Shown here piece after piece: positions 51,401 to 60,949 of a stretch of 64,000 nt of DNA. The notes beneath the pieces are model-generated. The model ran no database searches, was not told where the DNA came from, and worked only from the letters and a program-made list of their open reading frames with translations. How positions within the stretch are numbered: the first letter of the stretch is position 1; each line of letters starts with the position of its first letter. Both the position numbers and the translations under genes were made by a program. Source of the stretch: Gonatopus flavifemur (lineage: Eukaryota > Arthropoda > Insecta > Hymenoptera > Dryinidae); NCBI GenBank assembly GCA_018340375.1, contig JAFFJZ010000001.1:49158001-49222000 (forward strand), in the 5' to 3' direction.

Positions 51401-52257
51401 ATGCGCTATGCAGACGATATCGGTAGACGCGTAACGTATCTCGATTAAATTCAGTATGTCGTCATAATTTATCAATAAACTGGTCACGGTATACAATTAA
51501 ATATCCACTAAATGTTTTTTTGAAGATTTTTCCTTTGACAAGTCGAAGTTAAAATCTCTATTTAATGCGAAAATTTGACAAATCTTTATAAGGGATTGTC
51601 ACATTTGCCTTCAAGAATACATCTATCATTTATGAAATTATACCAATTTTAGTCTCACTTTTTCCTATTTTTAACTCTTGTCAAATTTCATTCGCGGAGA
51701 GAACTCAATAATATAGAAAGATCATCACGATATTTCAAAATATATCGATCAACTATAGTAGTGGAATGCAAAGAATAAAAATTGAACCGTGTGAAGTAAA
51801 TCGTTGCGAAACTTGATTCCACAATTTGGAACAAAATTTCCTTTTACGATACAAAGTTTAATCATCGGAGGATGTGTGATGATTACAGGGAAGCTTCGTA
51901 ATGTATGAAGTTAAGAGAAGTCCAACGGTAACCTTGTAACGTTGTAACATTCACTACAAGGAAATATACAATCTTTCAATGAATGAATAGTGAAAAGAAA
52001 TGACTAATAACACGATTAAAATAACTATTCGCGTGGAACAAGTTCCTAGAAATGCAACAAGTATTATTTCAACGGTGAAAGGATGTAATCAATTTCTAAT
52101 AATTCTATGTGCTAATTGGTTTTGTTTTTTATTACACAAAGGGTGGGCATCATTTGCAAATATCACGTGTTTTCTGAAAAAACAGAAGAAGTTCCAAGTT
52201 TTCATGGTTGAAATATTGAGACATCCATCCAGAAATTGGATTCAGGTCTTTCTGATA
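48490..52257. other. No gene recognised; one short frame worth noting at 49575-49778
   Basis: Apart from that minus-strand frame I see AT-rich sequence without repeats that I can match. GC content rises at 49600-49700 and 50460-50780. Confidence 0.4.
49575..49778 (-). other. Unrecognised minus-strand frame, 67 codons, protein-like composition
   Basis: The C-terminal half (DFTTVSGDFNVRTVGKINLK, then VNDNVTWTILWEEKNV) has a balanced composition unusual for this window. A donor-like CCACG|GTGAGTGG (about 49670) lies inside, so if it is an exon it may stop there. No family, acceptor or second exon was identified, and it may be chance. Confidence 0.15.
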
Positions 52258-52822
52258 GCACTGAGAAAAAAAATGTGATAAAACAGCAAAAGTCGAAAAT
52301 TACCCCTGTTGGGATGTCGGAGCCTTTCACTGAATTACATGGAGAAAAAAATTCACTGTGACAGTGAAATTTGGTTTTGCTGGGTACTTTTCGCTGGAGT
52401 GGCAAATTTTTATCCATGGCAGTAAAAAATGTTGACTTCTCAAGCAAAATTTACTTGCTGTTCTTCATATAATACCAAAATTTACTGGACGAGCGAATAT
52501 TTTTTTCTGCCACGGCTAAAAAAATCGCTGTCGTAGCTAACGAGATGGCTGTGATAACAAATAGTTTGCTATCACAGCAGAACATATGCTATTCTAGCAA
52601 AATTAGATTTCTCCGAGTAGCAAAAACTTTGCTTCCTTCTGCAGCAAAGATCTCGCTCTTTCAGCAAGCGCTTGCTGACTCAGCAATTCGGGATTGTGGG
52701 TGTACAAACTGTTAGAAAATTTACAAAATTGGCAAATAATTTGCCATAACAGCAAATTTTTTACTAATTCAGCGAAGCAGATTTTGAAAAATTGTTATTT
52801 CAGCATGAATTTCTTTCCGCGT
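52258..52822. repeat. AGCAAA-type element interrupted by a TACATGGAGAAAAA element
   Basis: The outer ends CACTGAGAAAAAAAATG and TTTCTTTCCGCGTGAAG match those of the uninterrupted copy at 54276-54580. So do CAGCAAAAGTCGAAAATT on the left side and GCTTGCTGACTCAGCAATTC and AATTCAGCGAAGCAGATTTT on the right. Between them lies a second element at 52337-52619. Confidence 0.72.
52337..52619. repeat. Inner TACATGGAGAAAAA element
   Basis: TACATGGAGAAAAAAATTC on the left faces GATTTCTCCGAGTA on the right. These are TACACGGAGAAAAA-type ends, and the interior consists of short dyads (CACTGTGACAGTG, TTTGCTATCACAGCAGA). It interrupts the outer element, so it is the younger of the two. Confidence 0.65.
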
Positions 52823-53109
52823 GAAGTTTCTAACTGTAGCTGAGAGTTACAATCCTTGTTCGGTTCCTTACCTAAGCCCCTCAAATACGAACACAAGTAT
52901 CAATGCACAAAATAACAATGAAGCAGTGAATTCATTGAATTAAACTTTCGCTCTTACACATCTTAAACTTTTGTTCCTACGTTCGGGCACAAAAATCTTT
53001 AAAATAGCGAGTTTTCTCGCCGCGGCCGTGATCATATTCAATTAACAATTTAATGGCATTTTGAAATTTTTTGTTCCAACGGGATATCAAGTTGGCCACG
53101 TAACTCACT

Positions 53110-54230
53110 ATTGAGGCCGCGGATGCAATAACAGCCTCAGCGCTCGAACGCATTTCAAAGTTGATCCAAGCGACCAATGGAATAGGAAAAAAAAGTTCGT
53201 CAAAATGGAAAATAAAAAATACAGCCTTCTAGAGCTCATCAAACCTCACATTTTTTCTCCGAACAATTTTTCTCTACCATCAATAGTTCATAAGATAAAA
53301 ATTGAAAAGTGAAAATTTTCATTTCCTCAAAATCAATTGAATTCAAAACATATTTTGCGATTACTCAACGAAAAGTCACCGGATTGACTTGAAATTTGGC
53401 ACACGACTTTATCATTGATCCCCGAAGATGCCTGGTCAGTTCCATATGTTGCAATATTTCATTATCCAATGAATATTTGATAATAAACAAATACTGTTGA
53501 AGACGCGCGCTTGTGAGTTTCCATGAAAAAAAGTATCAAGGGAATTTTCGATTTGAAAAAACTCAAAGCGACAAAGTTGTTCGTCAATGTTCGGAAAAGT
53601 TTTCCTGAAAGTTTCAGATCAATCGAGTAAAAAGTGTGCAAAATATAAAATATTTGCCACGGTGACACGACTCTCTTATGAACCATCGAGCATAGTGTCC
53701 GTGTATCTGAATGTCCGTAATCTGAAACTTTCAGGAAAACTTTTCCGAACATTGATGAACAACTTTGTCGCTCTGAGTTTTTCCAAATCGAAAATCCCCT
53801 CGATACTTTTTTTCATGGAAACTTATAAGCGCGCGTTTTCAAGAGTATTTGTTTATTATTAAATATTCATTGGATAATGAAATATTCCAACATATGGAAC
53901 TGACTAGGCATCTTCGGGGATCAATGATAAAGCCGTGTACCAAATTTCCAGTCAATCCGGTGACTCTTCGTTGAGTAATCGCAAAATATGTTTTGAATTT
54001 AATTGATTTTGAAAAAATGAAAATTTTCACTTTTCAATTTTCATCTTATGAACTATTGATGGTGGAAAAAAATTGTTCGAAGGAAAAATGTGTGGTTTGA
54101 TAAGCTCCAAAAGGCTGTATTTTTTATTTTCCATTTTGACGAACTTTTTTTTTCTTATTCCACTGGTGGCTTGGATCAATTTTGAAATGCGTTCGAGCGC
54201 TGAGGCTGTTATTGCATCCGCGGCCTCAAT
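53110..54230. mobile_element. Large foldback: two 511-bp inverted arms around a 99-bp loop
   Basis: The arms are 53110-53620 and 53720-54230, of equal length and about 94% alike by eye, starting ATTGAGGCCGCGGATGCAAT. The differences are mostly single substitutions. Both strands carry mirror-image frames (MFGKVFLKVSD and LKLSGKLFRTL), a consequence of the symmetry rather than evidence for genes. No transposase, and no clear target duplication. Known categories that fit are foldback elements or a large MITE. If transcribed, the RNA would form a very long hairpin. Confidence 0.92.
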
Positions 54231-54275
54231 TATGCATTGCACATCGGCGTAATGAAGCTCGTATCTGCCGCTCTG

Positions 54276-54580
54276 CACTCAGAGAAAAAAAGTTGCTGAA
54301 ACAGCAAACCTCGAAAATTTGCTTTGCTGATATGGCAAAACTTGTTGCTAAATTAGGAAAAAATTTGCCATTACAGTACAAATTTTGCTCTTTTAACATG
54401 CGCTTGCCATTCAGCAATCCGGAATTGTAAATATGTAAAGACGGCTAGAAAATTTTGCTGAATTAGCAAATATCTTGCTATATTAGCAATATTTTTGCTG
54501 CAACAGTAACCGTTTTGCTAATTCAGCGAAGCAGATTTTTCGGAATCGCTATTTCAGCAAGAATTTTTGTCTGCGTGTGA
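54276..54580. repeat. AGCAAA-type element, uninterrupted copy
   Basis: Runs from CACTCAGAGAAAAAAAG to TTTTTGTCTGCGTGTGA. The interior is a series of GCTGAAACAGC- and TTTGCTNNNNNAGCAAA-like dyads. Same orientation as 52258-52822, on the other side of the large foldback. Confidence 0.72.
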
Positions 54581-54870
54581 AGGATGCTCCAGCGATTTCG
54601 CTAGCAAAGCAAGACCTGATGCCAGATAGTCAGCTTTGTAGGGATTTTTTGAGAGGACTGCAACCTCAATTACTATTTGTACTTGAAGTACTTTTTTATT
54701 TTTATTATATATAAAGATTTTTAATCTCAAATTAGAAAGTACTTGACGAGAAGAAGTACTTCAAGTACAAGAAAGTAATTGAGGCTGCTCATCCCTGTTC
54801 AATTCATAGACCAAGCATAGCAGATTAAGCGTGAATGAGAATTTTATTCTTATTTTCCAAACTGGTCACC

Positions 54871-55035
54871 ACACGGAGAAATTCCTACACTAGTGATTCC
54901 TGTAGCCCACACGACTGGCTCGTGTTATGCAAAAAAATCATTTCAACACGATTGATTCGTGTTACTACAGTAACCAGTAGTGTTAAAATGATTTTATTGC
55001 ATAACACGAGCCAGTTGTGCCAGCTACAGTAACCA
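54871..55035. repeat. Foldback repeat with CACACGGAGAAATT left end, ~50-bp arms
   Basis: CTGTAGCCCACACGACTGGC at 54900 is mirrored by CCAGTTGTGCCAGCTACAG ending at 55029, and CTCGTGTTATGCA with TGCATAACACGAG continues the stem. The left outer end has the ACACGGAGAAA signature of the palindrome family; the right one is eroded. Confidence 0.72.
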
Positions 55036-55052
55036 CCCCAACCAGAAATTCA

Positions 55053-55330
55053 CAACAGGCGCAGTACTGCACCAGTACTGGTCAAGACTGGCAGGGTACT
55101 GGAATTTATCTGGGATGATAACGCTTTTCTGTACTGGGGATTAAGTGCTAATACTATTATTCGCAATTCGTGCAGTGCCTGTACTGGATCAGTACCAGCT
55201 GGCATTAAGCTCTCAGTACTGGTTTGTCAGTACAGGCATAGTACTATATTTCTATGTATCCAGTACTGAGCCCGTAAGTTTTGGCCAAGTGTTGAAGACC
55301 CAATACTGGCACTTTACTGCAGCTGTTGTC
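55053..55330. repeat. Cluster of about 11 (C)AGTACTGG dyads
   Basis: CAGTACTGG or one-mismatch versions occur near 55070, 55080, 55097, 55134, 55174, 55189, 55215, 55228, 55240, 55260 and 55300, with irregular spacing and in both senses. No reading frame is favoured. It resembles the dyad-rich interiors of the palindrome family but with another unit. Confidence 0.65.
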
Positions 55331-55655
55331 AACATTGGCATAATTCGGATTTTTCTCATTGCTTTCGTGCACGATATTCCCAAATCTATCAAGCGAATTC
55401 CTTTGAAATTATAACGACTCATCCAGTACCCATGCAAACACTTTATAAACTAGGATAGTTCTGATTAATCAGGTCATTTCTTTTCTCATTCTGAAGAAGT
55501 CGTGGAAAAACACTAAAATTTACAAAACATTTACCTTCGAATATTTTCCAATAATTAATTCTAGTTCAAAAACTTCACTGTGAGAAATAATTTGAGTTCT
55601 CCAGTAAGCAGCAACCGGAAAATTGGGACAACGTGATAAGAAATCAAGTTTCGTT

Positions 55656-55838
55656 ACATGTATATGAAATTTCCCATAAATTTAGCTGAAAATTCCAAAC
55701 TTTATGGGACTTTTACTATCATTTTTCAGTGAATTTCTGGGAAAATATGGAAAATTCCCAACGCATTTGTGTCTTAATTACTTCCGAATATGTATGTAGA
55801 ATTTCCCATAGAAATTTTTTACGAGTCGATACTTCACA
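55656..55838. repeat. Dispersed repeat, uninterrupted copy (partner split at 60005-60120 and 61728-61790)
   Basis: TATATGAAATTTCCCATAAA, GAAAATTCCAAACT, TGGGA, AATATGGAAAATTCCCAAC, CTTAATTACTTCCGAA and CCATAGAAATT occur in one run. At 60-62 kb the same blocks occur in the same order with 1.6 kb inserted in the middle. Confidence 0.78.
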
Positions 55839-55839
55839 G

Positions 55840-57280
55840 ATTATATCGTCGTTTGTTTTTTATGTCTCGATGAGGCAGAATTGTGGTTACCGTAAAAAAC
55901 TTTTTCTAAAGACGAGAGACTGAATCATGCCACGTCCTTTAACAATAATGAATGAACTGGAGGTTTTCTGCACGTTCTAAGAACGACCCAAAAACGCCTT
56001 GTCCTGTTAGAACAGCGGCATACACCGTCCAAAAGTCAAGACCAAGGATTTATTCCTCGCAATGCTCAACGCATACGCGTCATGAAAGACTTTCTAAATA
56101 TACTACATAAAACTACCCATAAAAAACGTTTATACAAACCGAAAGAGTACCTTACGTATATGATTGAATCAGTCTGTTCTTGAGAGCAACTAAACTACTG
56201 AACTACACTTCCCAATTGCACCTCTCTGCCACACTTGATATCCAAGTTCATACCGTATCATATGTACACGCGTGTGGGATAACGAGCAACGCATTTACCA
56301 CACCATCGCATCAGCTTTGAAGCAATTGGAGCACCATGTCCGTGCAGAGTTCATTGTATGTATATACGTATACATCGCATTGTTTTCGCGAATTTGTGTT
56401 GTTCTTGCACACATCTTCCTTTCAAGATCATCACATATTCGTGAACTTCACCTTCTTACATGATACCTTTCTTCTCTTTCTTGCTTTCTCCCCCCTTTAT
56501 TCATTACGGATTCACATGTACATGCGGGAAACCGCTCATCGTTTATATACACACATGCGTATATTACAGTTAATCCTCGATACAATGCTAATTAATTATT
56601 CGTCAAAAACCTCAATGTAAAATAACTCCAGTAGTTGAAAATGCAATCAATGAGACGTGCCAAGAGAGAACAAGAGGGAGAAAAGTTGTAAGAACTCGCA
56701 TACCTGAAAATCATTCTCCTGCGAAAGGTCGTTACGATGGAATTCTTTCTCCTCGTTTGCCCAGTGGAGAAAAAAAGCAAATATCATTTGCGAAGGATAA
56801 TAATGATGATGATGATAATAATAATAACAATAATAATAATAATAATCGTATCAGTGAAAGTCAAGCGCACACACCCAAGATATGGCGTCAGATTGTTCTC
56901 TTTCGTTCCCTAGGTTTTGTGGTGTAAGAACGGTTAAGGATTTCGTTCCGAGTGGAAATGCATCGAGTTATGATGAGGATTATCGATTATTCTTTGATAT
57001 TCATCTTTATATCTTACACTGATCTTTTATTCATTTACAAAAACTCAAACAGTTGGGCTTGGTATCGGGAGCTCAACTTTGATGTTAAGACATTTGTTGG
57101 ATTATTGTTTTGGAGTTCCAGCTTTTTGCAGGATGGAGTATCTTCAGGATTAAGGGAATACTGTTCTGACCCTCATATTTTCCATTTTGTGGACTGAGAT
57201 GACTTCAGTTCATTCAATAACGCAGGATTTGCATATGCAATATATTATGTAATCATCTTTATTCCAACGACTCCGCGTGC
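55840..57280. other. No gene recognised; one microsatellite
   Basis: Non-coding sequence with an (AAT/GAT)n run at 56796-56847. Frames near 56272-56620 are short and not recognised. Confidence 0.45.
56796..56847. repeat. (AAT/GAT)n microsatellite
   Basis: Runs of GATAAT, GATGATGAT and AATAATAAT triplets with single changes. Confidence 0.93.
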
Positions 57281-57440
57281 AGGAAAAATAATTCGCTGTG
57301 GCAGCTGAAAATCAACTGCCATAGCTAATTCTCGTGGTTGATATTTGGATAGCGAAAAGAATAGCTATGATAGCGATTTTTCTTTGCAATCAGTGTTTCG
57401 CTGTACTAGCTTGGAAGAATCGCTAAAAAAACAACCAATC
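57281..57440. repeat. Partial palindrome-family element, GTGCAGGAAAAATAATTCGC start
   Basis: Starts with GTGCAGGAAAAATAATTCGC and has TGTGGCAGCTG, CATAGCTA and TAGCTATGATAGCGA dyads. The right end is not clear. Confidence 0.5.
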
Positions 57441-57464
57441 GAGTAGAAAAAAAAATCATTGGAT

Positions 57465-57540
57465 AGGGGAAGGTGGATTCCGCAATCTTTCGGTTACCAA
57501 CTCAAGCTGCTAGCGCTTGAGCCACCCTACCGATCAAATT
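57465..57540 (-). repeat. Possible tRNA-derived (SINE-like) fragment
   Basis: On the minus strand GGTAGGGTGGCTCAAGCG resembles an RNA polymerase III A box in context. About 35 bases later GATTGCGGAATCC is a poor but placed B-box-like string. Downstream the minus strand runs toward TTCCCCTATCC. No clover-leaf can be drawn with confidence. Confidence 0.25.
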
Positions 57541-57648
57541 TGTCATGTACTAATAATACATATAGCTTCAATAGAATGTTTCAAATTCAATTCTGCAAAA
57601 CTTCATGCAAACAAATAATTATTCTAGAAGTTAAATATTTGGTTATTA

Positions 57649-58018
57649 CACGGAGAGAAAAAATTTGCTGACGCAGCAAATCGAAGTATTATATATAGAA
57701 TAGCAAAATTTTTTGCTGACCTAGCTAAAAATTTGCTATAACAGCAATCGTGTTAGCTACGACAGCAATTTTTTAGCTATGGCAGCAAAAAATGTTTGCT
57801 CCGCCAGCAAATTTTCAGTATTATATATAGAATAGCAAACAAATTTCGCTGGGATAGCAAACATTTTTTGCTGCCACAGCTAAAAATTCGTTGTCGCAGC
57901 TAACAAGATTGCTGGAACAGCAAATAGTTTGCTGTCACAGCAAAAAATTTGCTGCTCTGGCAAAAGGAACCCAGCTAAAGTAGATTTCGCTGCCACAGCG
58001 AATTCCTTTTTCTCCGTG
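57649..58018. repeat. Palindrome-family element, TACACGGAGAGAAAAAA ends, 370 bp
   Basis: TACACGGAGAGAAAAAATTT faces TTCCTTTTTCTCCGTGTA, with outer TA on both sides. The interior is almost entirely built of GCAGCAAAAAATTTGCTG-like dyads. An internal block AGTATTATATATAGAATAGC occurs twice, at 57687 and 57814. Confidence 0.85.
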
Positions 58019-58119
58019 TAGGATTGTTGGACATTTTTTGAACCTCAAAGTGTCTATACATTCGTCAAATGTTCATGGAATTCATATTGGATGTTCAGCG
58101 GCGATCTTGTTCTCTTTGG

Positions 58120-58525
58120 GTATGTATACTACAGCTACAAAAATTGCTCCACTAGCAACATTTCTTTTGCGATCATTTTTTCTCGAAGCACAAAAGCTAT
58201 GTTAGCAACTATGGCTATAATGATAGCTGCAGTAGCGCACTCAGCACACAAGTTTTTGCTGCCACTGCAATGCGAATTCATTTTTTTCCATGTAGTCACT
58301 TTTTCACTTCACCTGTTTTGCTCCTACAACTAAAATGATTGCAGTTGTAGCTATTCATTGAGCACCATATCAAAAATTCGTAGTTGTGAAAGCACGAATT
58401 TTGTGGTTAATATTTCGATGGTGAAACAATTTAGCTATGACATTTTCTTTTACAGCTCAATGAGTAGCTGTGACAGCTAAAAGAAAATATCCTTTATAAC
58501 TAATAATTATTTTCCCTCGAGTAAC
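58120..58525. repeat. Two more dyad-rich element remnants
   Basis: 58120-58294 has CTACAGCTACAAAA, TAGCAACTATGGCTATAATG, GCTGCAGTAGC and a TTTTTTTCCATGTAG right end. 58316-58525 has GCAGTTGTAGCTATT, TAGCTATGACA and AGTAGCTGTGACAGCTAAAA and an eroded TTTTCCCTCGAGTA end. Confidence 0.55.
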
Positions 58526-58561
58526 ACAGGTGTCCCATTTATTTCAATCGATCGTCAGAGA

Positions 58562-58611
58562 ACAAAATTTTTCTGTGAGAAAATTCCGGTTTCATACTTA
58601 CACACCTGGTA
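58562..58611 (+). mobile_element. Solitary 3' end of the mariner family
   Basis: TTTTTCTGTGAGAAAATTCC followed by GGTTTCATACTTACACACCT matches the 3' end at 7395-7436, with TA after CCTGG. Nothing of the transposase or 5' end is nearby, so this is a deletion remnant. Confidence 0.85.
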
Positions 58612-58849
58612 CCTAAACCACTTCGATTTCTGTCCAGACAGGGCTTGAAATGAGCCGATTCCAATTGATATTCGGGTATTCCACCCAATATTACTTTGTT
58701 CATACATTATCGGACTGTATCAAAAAACAGAACAGCCTCATTCAGTCTTGGAATTAACCATACAGTGATGTTTTCGATTCTTTGACATTGTTCACCGATA
58801 GTGTGAACACAGTAATCATGGATGAACTATTTTCTTGAGGGCATACACC

Positions 58850-59170
58850 GCAAAAAGTCGAAATTACCAATACGATTTCAGTAAACTTGCTTTCTAAAGT
58901 AGGTTTATATTGAAAAAAGGAATTCATATGAGGGCATGGCCCTATGCAGGCTGTAGTTGGGTGCATCCAGGTTTTCAAAACGGGGAAAACGTTGGAAATG
59001 CAGCTTGGCCCTACATGGGTTGTATACAGGTATGCTTAAATCAAGATCTTCGGAAGAATACAGGAGGCCTTGCAAGGTCCTATTAAGGCTGTAGTTGTTG
59101 TGCCTACATTTTTAGAATCGGGGAAAAAATTGGTAATGTAGCGGGGCCCCATATGGGCTTCATATGTGTG
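58850..59170. repeat. Imperfect direct duplication of a GC-richer block
   Basis: GGGCATGGCCCTATGCAGGCTGTAGTT...AACGGGGAAAACGTTGGAAA from 58932 is echoed at 59085-59160 by CTATTAAGGCTGTAGTTG...ATCGGGGAAAAAATTGGTAA and by a GGCCCYAYATGGG block. The function is not evident. Confidence 0.5.
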
Positions 59171-59176
59171 TCCCTG

Positions 59177-59375
59177 CACAGTAAAAAATTTTTCGTCATT
59201 GTGTAAAGTGTTAAAAGTTGTGTGTAGAATATTTAACATTCTAGAGTGTTGATTCAACACGATCGTGTTTTTTTTTGTTTGCGTTAACAATTGTGTTGAA
59301 TCGACACTCTAGAATGTTAAATATTCTACACATAAAGTTTAACACTTTACACAATGACGAAAAATGTTTTACTGT
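59177..59375. repeat. Near-perfect palindrome, ~87-bp arms, ACAGTAAAA ends
   Basis: ACAGTAAAAAATTTTTCGTC faces GACGAAAAATGTTTTACTGT. The arms pair through CATTGTGTAAAGTGTTAAA, TGTGTAGAATATTTAACATT and CTAGAGTGT-GATTCAACAC. The loop is about 25 bp of T-rich sequence. It is one of the least diverged stems in the window. No reading frame. Confidence 0.9.
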
Positions 59376-59827
59376 ATGACTTAGAGAAATCAGGATGAAT
59401 ATCAGTACCCCGACTAGGCCCCTTAGTGGCTAAGGTTAGGACATCCTAAGTTTGGATACCCAATATAAGGTCCTATATCCAATACAGGACCCCCGGAAAA
59501 ATTTCCACATGGGTAACTATAGAAACTAATTTAATGGCTGTCCGTGTCTGGTGTAGCCACTTCACTGTTGCAGCTAAATTATTTTTCTCGGGTATACTCC
59601 GGTAGAAATCACTGTAGTCATTCTTTAGGCCTCTCAAGGCCTCAACAGGCCCTTGCAAGGCCTGGTAAGATATCGTAATAGCCTGGAGAATTACTAGAGA
59701 GATTTCTGCTGGGGTAGTAGCAAGAAAATTAGGACAAAGACGTAATTACCGGTCACATCGAATTCATCATTTCACGTATTCAGGGAATACTGCGCTGTAA
59801 AAACTAATCGGAATTTACTTATATATT

Positions 59828-59951
59828 TTAGATACGGCGAATTTCACCGCGCGCTTGAGTCAACTGAATATCGGATGGAGTAAGTCTCCGGTCAATCATT
59901 TCAATGGACATTCAGTTGACTCCAGCGCGCAGCGAAATTTAGCGTATCTAA
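59828..59951. repeat. Foldback repeat, ~45-bp arms
   Basis: TTAGATACGGCGAATTTCAC faces GAAATTTAGCGTATCTAA. GCGCGCTTGAGTCAACTGAA and TTCAGTTGACTCCAGCGCGC form the inner stem. It lies immediately left of the split repeat at 60005. Confidence 0.82.
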
Positions 59952-60004
59952 ACCTTTACGAACTTGAGCCGAATCTGGTGTTTTGTCAGTGTGTTAACCT
60001 GATA

Positions 60005-60118
60005 CATTTATATGAAATTTCCCCTAAATTTATATGAAAATTCCAAACTCTTTGGGATTTTTCCCGACATTTCAAAGTAAATTTCCAGTAAAATAAGGAA
60101 ATTTCTCAACACATGTAG
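60005..60118. repeat. Left half of a split dispersed repeat
   Basis: TATATGAAATTTCCCCTAAA, GAAAATTCCAAACT and AATAAGGAAATTTCTCAAC match the first two thirds of 55656-55838 and stop at about 60117. The rest follows at 61728. Confidence 0.78.
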
Positions 60119-60493
60119 AAGCAAAGGTGGGATAATGGGCCCCTGCTGGTAATATAGCCTCCCTCGGTATCTGATTATCTAGGTCACGAATTCTAGCAGT
60201 GAACACTAAAACTACCAGAACTAGTTCCCAAACGACACTGTAGATCGCGCGGATCGCTCAACTGTTATGATTAGTAATATATCAAGCAGTGAATTTTGTC
60301 GTCTTTATCAAAAGTCTGAAAGGTAAGAGCTTGACTTGATAATACTACGGTTTTTTTATTTCAACTGGTAAACCCAAGTTCAGGTATGTATTCAGTATGC
60401 TATGAAGATTGTGTTTACACGAAGTGATGTTAATTTACTCATCAAGTTGAATGTAGGAAAATTTTATTTTCCAAGATGGGTAAGGTGGATATA

Positions 60494-60890
60494 CGGGCTC
60501 CTTGCACTGCGGGTATTATGGGCCCCGAGCCATATTTTGTGAAGAGGCGTTTTCTGAAAACACGAGAGGTGAACTGTGGATTGAGTGTGTGATTTGTGAT
60601 ATGTGGGCTTACAATGATTGTGCTGATTGCGAAAAAGATGTAGGGGAGAGTTGCCTTGGTTGGACCATCGCCTTGGATGGACCACCACCTTTTATTACCA
60701 AAGGAAGAAACTTGGATTTCTTCTAATCATACAGCGATAATGTCACATTAATGAACATTATCACTTTATGATTAGAAGGAATCCAAGTTTCTTCCTTTGG
60801 CAATAAAAGGTGGTGGTCCATCCAAGGCGATGGTCCAATCAAGGCAACTCTCCCCTATACATTTGTAACTTCTGTAAATGAATTCAAACG
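60494..60890 (+). pseudogene. Zinc-finger C-terminus of a pogo-like transposase, split by a palindrome
   Basis: Frame 60502-60640 reads FCEEAFSENTRGELWIECVI, then CDMWAYNDCADCEKD. This gives the C, W-x2-C-x2-C-x2-W and C-x2-C pattern of a PHD/treble-clef-like finger. The frame then enters the palindrome at 60643-60857 and yields a meaningless tail. Right after the palindrome the sequence reads TATACATTTGTAACTTCTGT and AAATGA. Joined at the TA, this gives V-Y-I-C-N-F-C-K-stop, the expected last Cys pair of the finger. The first Cys of the motif appears to be replaced (AIFC rather than C-x-x-C). No upstream catalytic domain was found, so this is a relic. Confidence 0.7.
60643..60857. mobile_element. 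Near-perfect palindrome inserted at a TA, GGGGAGAGTTGCC ends
   Basis: TA-GGGGAGAGTTGCCTTG faces CAAGGCAACTCTCCCC-TA. The arms pair almost to the centre: ACCATCGCCTTGGATGGACC, AAGAAACTTGGATT, CTTCTAATCATA, GATAATGT. The TA duplication and the restoration of the zinc-finger frame without it mark it as a Tc1/mariner-type MITE insertion. Confidence 0.9.
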
Positions 60891-60949
60891 AAAAAAATTG
60901 CCAATTGGTTTATAATGAGTTACTTTCTTTGATTTTAACGCGGTATCCA

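Noticed and set aside
53462..53862. Two similar proteins on opposite strands (MFGKVFLKVSD and LKLSGKLFRTL in both)
   Set aside because: They are mirror images produced by the inverted arms of the foldback, not a gene pair.
60502..60726. A host PHD-finger gene
   Set aside because: The finger lacks any upstream domain, lies within an element that interrupts a repeat, ends in palindrome sequence, and fits the C-terminus of pogo-like transposases.
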